Part shown: piece after piece, positions 12,023 through 23,120 of the stretch | How the letters are laid out: every line of letters starts with the position of its first letter | How positions within the stretch are numbered: position 1 is the first letter of the stretch | Made by a program: the position numbers and the translations under genes | NCBI GenBank assembly: GCA_033819885.1 | Contig: JAQYUZ010000009.1 | Coordinates: forward strand, 372,001 to 436,000 | DNA from: Microbotryomycetes sp. JL201 | Taxonomy: Eukaryota; Basidiomycota; Microbotryomycetes | Reading direction: 5' to 3' | DNA length: 64,000 nucleotides | The notes under the pieces: model-generated | Database searches by the model: none | What the model was told of the DNA's origin: nothing | Seen by the model: only the letters and a program-made list of their open reading frames with translations

Positions 12023-13040
12023 ATGTCTCTGTTGTTTGCACTAGTTGCACGGGGATCCACGGTCCTGTGCGAACATGATGCCGCCGGATCTGGCAACGCC
12101 TACGCCCAAGGTAGGTCTGCATCGACCACTCCTCGACGAGTCACGTGCTCGCCTGGCTAACGCATCTAGCGGGCTCCAGCCACACAGACGATCCTGTCAA
12201 AGATACCACCCAATGATTCCAAATTGACGTACGCCGGTAAGCGACCTGTGCAGCAGGGTATACCTCCCCACAGCAGACATCCCTGACGAGAGCGCCACTC
12301 ACGCAGCCGACAACCTCTTGATACATCACATCAAGTCGAACAACATTGTCGTCATGGTCATTGCAGAGCAAGAAGCTGGAAGGAGAATGCCGTTCGCTTT
12401 CCTTGCAGAGCTGCTCAAACGAGTGCGTCGCCTGGCCACACAAGCATAAAGGGCGAACCTGCTGACCTGGCGTCTCCTCGGCAGTTCAACAACAAGTTCA
12501 ACATTGACGAGATCGAAGACGCCCCGGCATATGGCATGAACTCGTTCGAGTCTGACATATCCAAACTCATAGTGAGCTGCCTAATCACTTGCGCAATCAG
12601 CATCGTACTAAATGCGCGGCACAGAAACAATTCGAAGAAAGTCCACCGAATGACCCGATCAAGGTGAGCGTGGTGCGCGATGCCTGCGACAAGCTCACAG
12701 ACTCTTCGTGGCAGGCTGCGCAAGCAGAGCTCGCCGGCGTCAAAGACGTCATGGTCAAGAATATTGATGCCGTTCTGTCCAGAGGGGAACGCATAGAGCT
12801 GCTCGTGGACAAGACAGATCAAATGTCGGCTCAAGCGCGCGCTTTCAGGAAGCGGACGGTCGTGCTGAGGCGCAAGATGTGGTGGAAGAACGTCAAGGTG
12901 CTGATCGCAATTGGAATGTCTCTCGTGGTAAGCTGTAGTGTGACGTGCGACCTATCGATTGCTAAACCTGGACCTTGCAGCTCCTGTTTTACGTTCTGGC
13001 TGCGTTTGTTTGTGGTCCGGGTTTACATTGCTACTCATAA
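12023..13040 (+). CDS. VAMP7-like longin R-SNARE
   Basis: Seven exons: 12023-12110, 12180-12236, 12307-12422, 12485-12571, 12625-12663, 12715-12927 and 12981-13040, giving 219 residues. An N-terminal longin domain (MSLLFALVARGSTVL) is followed by an R-SNARE helix with the zero-layer arginine in LSRGERIELLVDKT. After that come the membrane-proximal KMWWKNVK and a C-terminal transmembrane anchor. This is the standard plan of VAMP7 proteins, which act in fusion with late endosome or vacuole membranes. The length equals that of animal VAMP7 (about 220). Yeast Nyv1 is the functional counterpart. Confidence 0.95.
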
Positions 13041-13633
13041 TGCTTTGATTGTTGTTTGTTCTATCTTTTTACCTGCCTTTGCAGTGCGATCTCGTTGCTG
13101 CTTGTCATCAGATGTCCTTCCTACTGAAGGATTGTCTCTCCGGATCCGTGAGCAGGGCACGACTTAGAAGATGAGAACGTGGGGCGAACTTCTGTGGATG
13201 CCCTTTCGTGACAGGTCGATCCACCTCCACAACGATACAGAAAGGGGTCTTTATACCGAGGCGGCCATAGGGTATAACCAAGCTGGGTGCTTCGAGCAGC
13301 GATGCGCGAACACTGCGCCCGAGCACTTTCTCGTAATCATCTCTAAAGCATGGCGCTATGCTTTGGAGCTTTCAGGAGTCTCAACGCGTGGTCACTTGCT
13401 TTGACCAAGCACAGAGCTTGGTTGCCGGAGAACTGTGCGCAATTGCCGAGTTCGCCATCACCGGAAGTACACATCTGGGTTTGGTCAACACATGAGTGTT
13501 GCTCTTGCAGTTAACGAGTGCGCCAGCGAACGTCTCGCAGAAAAGAAAGGTGCAAGCAATGCATTGGTTTACAAACGAAACGACAACCGAGATCCAAAAC
13601 CCATAAGAACAGCCTATCTACGATGCTGACGCC
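13041..13633. other. Convergent intergenic region
   Basis: This lies between two gene 3' ends and should hold both terminators. A small inverted repeat (AAAGCAT, 6-nt gap, ATGCTTT) is at 13345-13364. No convincing gene was found on either strand. Confidence 0.45.
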
Positions 13634-16288
13634 TCAAGTGAGACGCTGGCAATAATCATAATTGTGTGCAGACAAGTCTGGGTTCAGTGCCCAAACTGGC
13701 ATGTTGACTGTAGGAGACGGGTAGAAAGGTCAATTGAGTCTTTGAGCATGATATCGTGACAAATGCTTACCTGTGTTGCCACTGCCGCCGAAGACAGCAA
13801 AGGTCGCGACGAAAACCATGAATTGCGTGCCACCGTCGAGTCCAGCCGACAACAGATAATTGTACTTGCGGAACCAGGTGGCGCGGTACTTCCGGAGGTA
13901 GAATTGAGAGAAGATGCACAAAAGGAAGGTTGTGAAGATGGATGAGTTGATGCCGACTGAGAGGTAACCCAAGCACCAGCAAATCTGTACAGCGAGTGAA
14001 AATTAGCGTCGAAGGGCTAATTCGCGCGCGGCCCCAAACTCACAATCGGAGTAACAACGCGGTCGAACTTCCACGTAGGGCGCAGCTTGTGTCCGATCCA
14101 GAAGGGAATCGGGACAGCGAGACCAATGAGGATGGACCACGGGACGATCGCGTATGTCGACGAAGGTGAATAGAAGTGCTTTGCCAGGGCTCCCCACGTT
14201 ACGGCTTGCGAGTTGAAGCTTTGGACTTGCTGACCTGACCAAACGTTCGAACCTTGGACGTCAAGCAGAAGTTCACGTTGAGCGTTGATGATGGTCTTCA
14301 TGATGATGAGCTGAAGAATTGCACCGACGACGGTTCCAACTGTTTGGACGACAAAGGTCGTGCGAGGTGGCAATTTCGTGTATTGACCCATCTTCAAGTC
14401 ACGGGTCAGACCACGAGCTTGCGTGACAGTGTTTGAGCCGTAGAGCGTGAAGTACATGTTGGCTTGCGAGTTGCCAGGAACGATGGCGGCACCGAGCATC
14501 TGTGCCAGCTGCTGCACGTCTGTGTTGAAACCGGTGACGGCATACACGATGATGACGAAGGGGTAGACGAAGCAAGCGAGCAGCAAGGCAACGATGAGAG
14601 CCCACCAAGGAAGCTGCGAGTGACCGGTCTGTGTATGAGTAGGTCAGCTGCGCTGCACGCGTTCGTTCCAAGCCTCCCGCTTACATAGCAGGTGGCCATG
14701 GCCATGGCGAACGATGCAATCATGCAAGCGCCGTACCACCACATGGGAACCTCCTTGTAGACGAGCATCTTCTGGTAGTGAGGATCAGGTTGCGAGCGGT
14801 CACGGAACTCCCTCCACGCGCGCATGATGGAAGGCAAGAACCAGCAGACAACGTGGGTGAATGAAGCGCCGATGGCCAAGTTGCAACCGACGTAGTAGAT
14901 AGCGTTGGTCGTTGCGTACCAAGGCAAGCCCTGTTCTTCGAGTGCGGTCTCGTTCAGCGAGTAATCGGGGTTGAGAATCGACAACTGGTCGTATTGCGTG
15001 CCATTCTCGTAGAACAGATCTTGCGACAGGAAGGGGAAGTTTTGGGCGTTCCAAACGTTGGTTTTGCTGCATGAATATTGAGGTCAGTGCCCGGATTTGC
15101 ATCAGAAGGTTGGCTGGCTCACTAAGACGCGAGGAAGACGATGATGCACAACAGAACACCGCAGTACTGCGAGATCTGCGTGTTGAACGGCGTGAAGAGA
15201 GCGCCAAGAGATCCACCGCCCGAGCCAACATAGTTCCAGTCGAGGCAGAGCGAGAACATGCCAAGGCCTTCGTTACCGTTCGATCCGCCAAAGATGCGCG
15301 TGAACCATGCAGAATTTTGGTTGGCCAAGCAGAAGATGGAGATACCAGTCAAGGTTGGCGCCAGGAACTCGGGGAACCACTCCCAGATGAAGATGGCGAT
15401 GAACACGATCCAGAAGAAGCGCAATCGCTTCTTTTGCGCGGCACCGTTCAAGTCACGGTGCAAAACATCGAACAAGTTGACGGTAGGAACCAAGTTCGGG
15501 AACAAAATGTAGGTCGGGTAGCAGGTGAACGAGCGGCAAAGACCGGCTAGACCGTATCCGAACAATTGCGAGCCGAGCAAAGTGAAGATGGCAACTCCGT
15601 AGTTGGGAGTAATGTTGTAGTACAATTCGTCTGCCGCAAAGACACTGATGGCGAGTGCAGAGTCGGTGGCGGTGGACGACATGACCAGAATCGCAACGTG
15701 CTCCTTGATGTTGAAGTCGCATGGGTTCAAGATTGCCCAAATCTTGCCCTTGTCGGCATTGGGGAGAATCTTGGCCCAGAACTTGCCGAGAATGAAGGCA
15801 ATGACTTGCAGGAAGAGTTGCGAGACGAAGACGGTTTGCGGACGGAAGTAGAAGATTTGTCCGAGGACGGCGGCGAAGCACGTCAATCCGAGGCCGAGAA
15901 TCCACATGCGAACGGTATGAATGACCATGGAAGGATCGTCCTCGAGTGAGATACAACTGCCGAAGGATGAGGCGCATGGTCAGCTTGATGCTGCGCTTGA
16001 CTCATGCCAGGAAAAGTGCAAGTCTTACCGAGTGGCGATATCCTCTGCAGTCTCGATGGGACGTTCCTTTCCATTGGCAAGCAAGTTCTTAGGATCAAGC
16101 TCCGAAACGTCCTCGTCAGCTGGGTTCTCGTGCACATGTGGCGCCTGGCCTAGTCCGTCAGCCGCCTTCTCGTCGGCGGGGTAGCCATCCTTCGAGTCGC
16201 TGTTGAGCGAAGGCGGGCGAACATCGGGCTCGATTGTCGCACCTGCGATCGAGTCCTGCCGCTTGAACGGCATTCGGAGAGATACCAT
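13634..16288 (-). CDS. OPT-family oligopeptide transporter, copy A
   Basis: Six exons on the minus strand: 16288-16029, 15956-15123, 15066-14685, 14628-14044, 13984-13771 and 13707-13634, giving 782 residues. An acidic, hydrophilic N-terminus (about 85 residues) precedes the conserved OPT membrane core. The core includes SQYCG and a KIPPR-like motif (KLPPR), plus many hydrophobic helices. The first OPT hallmark, normally NPG, reads NPCDFNIKEH here. OPT proteins import short peptides, glutathione or metal chelates with protons at the plasma membrane. The gene is a close paralog of 19526-22248: exons 3 and 4 here and 4 and 5 there are the same lengths (382 and 585 nt). The final intron 13708-13770 is missing from the paralog. 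The 5' leader is pyrimidine-rich on the coding strand. Confidence 0.95.
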
Positions 16289-17538
16289 GTTCGCTTAGCG
16301 CGAGCCGACTTGACCGGTGCGGAGCGCAGGGAGGGGGCCGCGCGCAGTGGCGGCGAAGTTGCGGGCCTGAAAAGTTGCAGGCAGAGGCGGCAGGCGAGGC
16401 CGACTCGTGTGTGAGATGTCGTAGAGAGGAAGAAAAGAAGTTGTGGTGATTTGAGGAGCAAGAGAGAAGAGAGATAAGAAGCGCGGGGGTTTGTGCTTCA
16501 CTTCGCAGCGTGGAGAAAGGGCAGCCGGGATGAAGTCTGCGGCTTCTCTCAGACGGCAAAAATGGTTACAAGTGCATGTGGCAGCGATGCGTTGAAGCCT
16601 GCGAGCAGAATCTCGGCGCTCGCCGGTGTCTGAGTTGCGAAGCAAGCGCATGCTTTTCGGGGGTTATTTATGGATCGCGCGCCAAAATTGGCCGCAGCAC
16701 GCGCCCGTCCGGCCGTTTTGGCGTGGCAAGTGCGATCAAATGAGGTCATGCAAAAATATACAGAGTTCGCTTTAAAAACCGGTGGCCAGGCGCCGGGCTG
16801 GCTTCTGCAGTGCAGGCCTATCCAGTCGTGGAGACTCCGCTATCAGAAAAGCGTCATGACCGCATGAGAAAAGTATAGAAACGAGCACAGCGCAGACGGG
16901 AAGCCGTTCATGTTGCAGTCGCGTGACCAAGTCTTATCTAGCGCGTCCCCGCACAATATCCGATACGGCGCGTGCGCTGCAGCATACTCGCACACGGGTG
17001 CTCGGAGCCGACGTGGACCCGGCGGTGGCGTTGCTCGCACGAAAGCAAAGTTCGGCTCGACTCTCGACTATCTTGCCAATACAGCCTGTGCACAATCGAT
17101 CATTTGTTGACGCCACACGCGACCCAGCCGCTCAAAAGATGCCGCCAAACGCGAATCCGGCCGGTTCCAAGATGCCAGCCAAAGGTTCTTGAGGATGACA
17201 TGAACATACCGTACCCCTGCCGCAAAGTTTGGCGGTAGTCAGGCAATGTTCTCAAGCTTTGCAATGACGATTTGATGGCACTTCCACCCAGAATTCGTGC
17301 GCTTTCAGTCTCTGTTGAGTCTTGATGATAAAACTCTTTTCGCCAGACTGTTTCGGAGCGACGAATAGGTAGTCCAGTTGACCCCAGCAGTGCGTCGATC
17401 ATTACATGGTCGTCGTAGTCGGTTCCTTCCCTTCTTCCAACATTTAGCCGGACCGTCATGAGGGGCTCCACTCGCTAGATCAACCAGATTAACCGGAACC
17501 GGCGATTGCCTGTGCTCGTTCTCTTGCACGTACCTGAC
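16289..17538. promoter_or_regulatory. Long divergent region, OPT copy A / dehydrogenase
   Basis: Next to the OPT start (about 16420-16485) the plus strand is strongly GA-rich, so the transporter mRNA leader is CT-rich. A TATA-like ttatttat lies at about 16665. An open frame of 123 codons runs on the minus strand (17471-17103); it resembles nothing known and has no supporting splice context, so it is not called a gene. Confidence 0.45.
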
Positions 17539-19150
17539 ATGCCCACAGACACTGAAGCCTGGATTGTCTACGAGCAAGGCGGACCGTTCAAACGTAGCAA
17601 GCTCGTATTGGATGACCCGCTTGACGACGAGGTCTTGGTCGAGTGAGCTGTCCCGAATACAAGATCCAGCGACTGTCTAGGCTCAGTGACGGGCCGGACA
17701 ACGTGCTGACTACGTCAAACATGTGCTACCTGCGTTGGGTGTGACAGGATTGCAGCGTCGGGAATTTGTGTGAGTACGCTTCTGCTCCTTGCTAGGCCAA
17801 CTGCAGAGTTGACAAGTGCGTCGCAAGCACACCGACTTCACAGTCGCGAAAGGTCTGCTTCCAGGGGCATCATACCCCGTCATTCTTGGTGCGCACCGTT
17901 TCAGGGCCTTGGAATTGTCGCGGTCATTGATTGCATCGCACTCGGACAGGTCACGAAGGTGCAGGCAAGGTTGTGTCTGTTGGAAGTGCTGTGAAACATC
18001 TGTAATTCTGCTTGAAGGCGCTTCATTTGTCCAAGCTGACGTGCAGCGCGCTCGCAGGGGTCCGGGAGACCTTGTCCTCCTCTCATTCGCTTTCTGTGGC
18101 GAGTGTCCGGCATGCGAGAAGCAGAGTCCTCACGCTTGTGGAAAGTGGGGCTACGTAAGCTGCTCAATTCGGCATCGCCAAACTCAGCTGATCGCCAAGC
18201 CGACAGCTAAACTTTGGCAAATTCCGAAGCAATGGCTCACGGGAGGTCGGCACCCTTGCGGACGGCAAGCGCGTACATGGCGCATTCTTCGGACAGTCAA
18301 GCTTCGGCAAACATGCGCTCGCCAAAGCCACGTCTGTCAGTTAACAGGAGGCTACTCCCTGTGCGCATCCGAACTCAGTGTTTCGCGTCTAGTGCGTCAA
18401 AGTCGCTTCCGACACCGACCTCGCGTCGCTGGCTCCGATGGGCTGTGGCATGCAGACCGGTGCGGGAGCTGTGATGAACGTCGCCAAGCCAAAGCCCGAG
18501 CAGACTGTAGTCATTTCTGGCACCGGCAGCGTTGGGTTCGCAGCATTGTTTGCAGCAAAGGAGCTTGGCGTGAAGAATATCATTGTCACTGATATGAACG
18601 ACGGTCGACTCGAGCTAGTACGTCGTGTAAAATGACTCGTTATCTGAAGCTCATACAAAACTTGTCGAAGGCGAAGCGTCTAGGTGCCTCTCACACAATC
18701 AATCCCAGCAAGACCGACACCGTACAAGGAATTATGAATGTGACGGAGAAACACGGCGCGGATTTTGTGATTGAATGCTCCGGAGTCGTCCAAGCTGCGA
18801 AAGCCGCATTCATGTCGCTTGCGTTTCAGGGCGTGCAGGTCAGCTCTGCAGAAAATTGGCGCTTATGCACAAGCTGACTGTTCAGCGGCACACAGGTGCA
18901 AGTTGGTGACAGCGGAGTTGGCGAGCTGTCAGTACCTCTTGGAGAATTCCTGCAAGGCCTCAAGACGATTGTCGGATGCGTCGAAGGAAACTGTGATCCC
19001 CGCAAACTCGTGCCGACATTGGTGAAGTTGTCGAAAGAAGGAAAGTTCCCGTTGAATGAGATCAGTACAAAATATGATTGGGACAACTTTGAGCAGGCCG
19101 AGCATGATGCTCACGCTGGCAAAATCATCAAGGCAATCCTTGTAGTGTGA
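17539..19150 (+). CDS. Zinc-dependent (aryl) alcohol dehydrogenase
   Basis: Nine exons: 17539-17642, 17748-17769, 17828-17888, 17950-18001, 18058-18154, 18207-18335, 18393-18617, 18671-18838 and 18896-19150, giving 370 residues with all eight junctions in phase. Catalytic zinc ligands appear in GICHTDF and GHEGAG. The structural zinc loop is C-x2-C-x2-C-x7-C (CGECPACEKQSPHAC). The core reads LGCGM-like (MGCGMQTGAGAV), followed by the nucleotide-binding GTGSVG. This places it with class III-like/aryl-alcohol dehydrogenases that oxidise alcohols with NAD(P)+. Unspliced, the frames shift repeatedly and the locus looks broken; splicing restores an intact protein. It lies between two OPT paralogs but on the opposite strand. 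Substrate is unknown. Confidence 0.92.
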
Positions 19151-19525
19151 AACATATCACCTTGCTCATAATGACAGATTGTCTATGATGGGTTCAACCG
19201 GAGGTTAGAGCATCTACTTGTGCTCCATAACGAGATGCCTTCATACAAGAGAGCGAGCTTTCTTCTTGACTATGGTTCGCACCAATGTGACTGATTTCAG
19301 TCTATTCGAGCAGAATTTTTCAAGTCTTGGCAAAAGGGGCAGTGAGAAATTGATAGAATCAATCGCATGTATATGCTCCTTCAACACGAGATCGAGAACA
19401 TCCGCAGACGAGAACGACATTGCGGATCTGAAGATCATGCACAGCTGCGTTATTATTATCCAGTACAACGTTTTGAAACCCCAATACGACACATGTATCC
19501 TGAAGAAACCAGTAGCCACCTCCTC
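19151..19525. other. Convergent intergenic region
   Basis: Tail-to-tail spacer between the dehydrogenase and OPT copy B, AT-richer than its surroundings. No gene or repeat seen. Confidence 0.5.
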
Positions 19526-22248
19526 TCAAGTCAAGCGCTTGCAGTAGTCGTAGTTGACCCGTCCAGCTGGATTCAACGCCCAGTTCGGGAAGTCTACAGG
19601 GGCCCCCGAGGCACCGAAAACAGCAAAGGTCGCGATGAACGTCATGAACTGCGTGCCACCGTCGAGTCCGGCCGACAACAAGTAATTGTACTTGCGGAAC
19701 CAGGTCGCGCGATACTTCCGGAGGTAGAATTGAGAGAAGATGCACAAGAGGAAGGTTGTGAAGACTGAAGAGTTGATGCCGACCGAGAGGTAGCCGAGGC
19801 ACCAGCACATCTGAGGAAAAGTGGTTGGTCAGTCTGTTGTGAGCTGGCTTGGAAGAGCCCGCCATTCCCGAAGACCACGCCTGCAGCCCGTGTTGCAACG
19901 GGGTGTGCAAGCATGATCTGCAGGATATGACTGCTTCCTGAGCAGTGCAACTCACAATTGGAGTGACAACGCGGTCAAACTTCATCTTCGGGAAGAACTT
20001 GTGCAAGATCCAGAAAGGAATGGGCACGAACAAGCCGATGATGATGGACATGGGTACGATAAAGTATCGTGAGCCTGGGGCGTACATCGATTGGGCCAAT
20101 GCACCCCACGTGACGGCTTGCGAGTTGAAACTCTGAACTTGCTGGCCGGACCAAATGTTGGAACCTTGAACATCCAAAAGGATTTCGCGCTGCGCGCTAA
20201 TGATGGTTTTCATGAGAATGAGCTGGAGAATGGCACCGACGACAGTACCGGCCAATTGCACTGCGAAAGTGGCGCGAGGCGGCAGCTTGGTGTATTGACC
20301 CATCTTCAAGTCGCGAGTGAGACCGCGAGCCTGAGAAACAGTGTTGGATCCGTAGAGCGTGAAGTACATGTTGGCCTGCGAGTTGCCTGGAACGAGAGCT
20401 GCACCGAGCATTTGCGAAAGCTGCTGCACATCTGTGTTGAAACCAGTAATGGCATAGACGACAATCGCGAACGGGAAGGTGAAAGCGGCCAGCAGCAAAG
20501 CAACGATGAGAGCCCACCATGGGAGCTGCGACTTGCCGGTCTGATATTGCCAGGAAGGGGTCAGTACTGAGCGGAATCGTGTTTTCGCTTGCGAGGGCTC
20601 ACGTAGCAAGTGGCCATCGCCATTGCGAATGATGCGGCCATGATGACGCCGTACCACCACATGGGAACCTCCTTGTAGACTTGCATCTTTTGCCAATGGG
20701 GATCAGGCTGTGTGCCCTGGCGCCACTGCTTGACGGCAGCAATGATCGAGGGCATGTACCAGCAGATGACGTGGGTGAACGTGGCGCCAATTGCCAAATT
20801 TGAGCCGACGTAGTAGATGGCATTCGACGTAGCATACCAAGGCAAGCCTTGTTCTTCGAGTGCCGTCTGGTTGAGCGAAAAGTCGGCGTTCAGAATCGTC
20901 ATCTGGTCGTACTGAGTGCCGTTCTCGTAGAACATGTCTTGCGACAAGAAGGGGAAGTTTTGGGCGTTCCAGACGTTGGTGACGCTGTACAAGAGCTCTC
21001 GTCAACACCGGCTTTTCCATAAGTTTGATCCGGACTCACTAGCAAGAGCAGAACAAGATAATGCAGAGGGCGACACCGCAGTATTGCGAGATCTGCGTGC
21101 TGAAAGGCGTGAAGAGGGCGCCGAGAGATCCACCACCCGAGCCGACATAGTTCCAGTCGAGGCAGAGCGAGAACATGCCAAGGCCTTCGTTACCGTTCGA
21201 TCCGCCAAAGATGCGTGTGAACCATGCAGAGTCTTGGTTGGCCAAGCAGAAGATTGAAATGCCTGTGAGTGTCGGTGCCATGTACTCGGGGATCCACTCC
21301 CACACGAAAATGGCGGCAAAGACGATCCAGAAGAAGCGGAAGCGCTTCTTTTGTGCCGATGCGTCCATGTCGCGATGAAGCACATCGAACAAGTTGACGA
21401 CGGGAACCAAATTGGGGAAGACGATCAAGGTCGGGTACACTGTGAATGAGCGCAGGAGACCGGCGAGACCGTATCCAAACATTTGCGATCCAAGCAGCGT
21501 AAAGATGGCAACGCCATAGTTGGGATTCAGTCCGTACTGTAACGTCGGAGTGGTCAGACTTGATGCCAGTCATCGGACACGGGAGGCGACCTACGTAAAG
21601 CTCATTCGCGGCAAAGACGGAGATCGCAAGGGCCGAGTCAGATGCCGTCGAGGCCATGATGAGAATGGCTACGTGCTCCTTGATGTTGAACTCGCCCGGG
21701 TTGAGAATAGCCCAGAACTTGCCGTGCTTGGCCTTTGGGAGAATTTTGGCCCAAAAGATGCCGAGGAAGTAGGCGATGACTTGCAGGAAGAGTTGCGAGA
21801 CAAAGACGGTTTGCGGACGGAAGTAAAAAATTTGACCGAGCACTGCGCCAAAGCAGGACAAACCCAGACCAAGGAACCACATGCGGATAGTGTGGACCGG
21901 CAGAGTAGGGTCATCGTCGAGGGAGATGCAGCTGCAGGCGGAAGATATCAGTGAGCGATCCCCGGGACGGAGACTATGTCTGCGCTCAACATACCGAGTA
22001 GCAATATCCTCTGCGGTCTCGATTGGACGCTCCTTGCCATTGGCGAGCAAGTTCTCTGCCGCAAGGTCTTCAACTGCCTCGTCGGCCGGATTCAAGTGGG
22101 TGCGAACGCCCTTGACATCGCCAGGGAAGCCGTTCTTGCTATCGTCTGCGTACAAGTCGGGGGACTCCTTCGAGTCGAGGACCGGAGCGGAAGCCACTTC
22201 GTTGGCGGCGTCCGACTCTTGCCTCTTGAAAGTCGGTCGAGAGGACAT
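19526..22248 (-). CDS. OPT-family oligopeptide transporter, copy B
   Basis: Six exons on the minus strand: 22248-21995, 21931-21595, 21536-21040, 20984-20603, 20540-19956 and 19810-19526, giving 779 residues. It matches copy A along its whole length, from the N-terminal FKRQES and ANGKERPIETAEDIATR to the C-terminal NYDYCKRLT. It keeps the canonical NPG motif (NPGEFNIKEH) and KLPPR. It has an intron at ELY/Y (21537-21594) that copy A lacks, and lacks copy A's last intron. The first intron (21932-21994, 63 nt) is a multiple of three without a stop, so an unspliced reading stays open. Upstream on the coding strand is a CT-rich leader like that of copy A. Peptide or glutathione uptake is the expected role. 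Confidence 0.95.
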
Positions 22249-23120
22249 GTTTTCGTCGGTGGCGACAAAGGATTGTGTCGCTCGTCGTCGAAACACGCTA
22301 CAGGGGCAAGTTTGAAGAGACGAGAGGGATAGCAAAGAGAGAGAGTATGGGAACGACCCTTGGCTTGTGGTGCACTTTGAACTGGGTTGGCCTTTCGCCG
22401 CTTCGCAATCGAGAAGCGCACTTGCGGAGGCTTGGCAACTGATTGTGCAGGGCGCCTGAACTCTGCGGGGGAGGTGCTTTTCAAAGTTCACACCCTTATC
22501 ACTGCGAAAGCCATCAGGTCGCGCGAGTGCGACACGAGGGCGCGCTAGGAAAGTCAGGCCCGGCAAGCCCTTCGCAGTCGGCCGAGCGCGTGGTTGCGAC
22601 GCCGGCGGCTGTTTTTAGCTCGGTGCCAAGCCCTTTCGCCACCTGCGCCGAAACTTGAAGCTGCAAACACTGACGCTTGCACTTGGTTCGACCATGCCTA
22701 TTATCCCCCACAGCATTGCTGATCATGTGACATTCAGGTGTGTGTTGCAGGCGGAGATTCCGTGCATATCGCCGTTGAGTGTACACACAGTACCATACAG
22801 CACGCGGGGTCTCCATGAAAGGCGTGTTGCCGGAATTTTGAGTGATAAAGAATCTCGGTCACATGACTTTTCCTGGTACCGTGATGCAATATGCGGCAGA
22901 CGCGTCAGGGGGCGCGCGGACCAACCGCCACTGCTGGCAGTCGCCACCATGCACGTTCTGCGCGCCAGGATGCGAGCTGGTTGGCTCGATGTACAGCACA
23001 AGTGACACATTGACACGTACTATACATAATCCGCCGAGACCGTCGTAATTTCATGAGATTTCCGAGTCGAAAAGCTCACGTGACCTGCAACCTTTTGGAT
23101 ACCTGACACGACGCGACGCG
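22249..23120. promoter_or_regulatory. Divergent region, OPT copy B / SEN54
   Basis: Plus-strand GA-rich sequence at about 22310-22350 forms the CT-rich leader of the OPT gene. One ACGCGT occurs near 22898. No further gene was recognised. Confidence 0.45.

Noticed and set aside
13345-13364. Inverted repeat as a possible structured RNA or terminator
   Set aside because: A 7-bp stem between two convergent fungal genes is too weak to call; it is noted only in the intergenic entry.
17816-18592. Dehydrogenase locus looked like a pseudogene because the frames shift repeatedly
   Set aside because: Splicing at eight consensus introns gives an intact 370-residue enzyme with all zinc ligands.
22249-22566. 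N-terminal extension of OPT copy B by about 105 residues
   Set aside because: The paralog starts at the equivalent of ATG 22248, and the extension covers the CT-rich leader.
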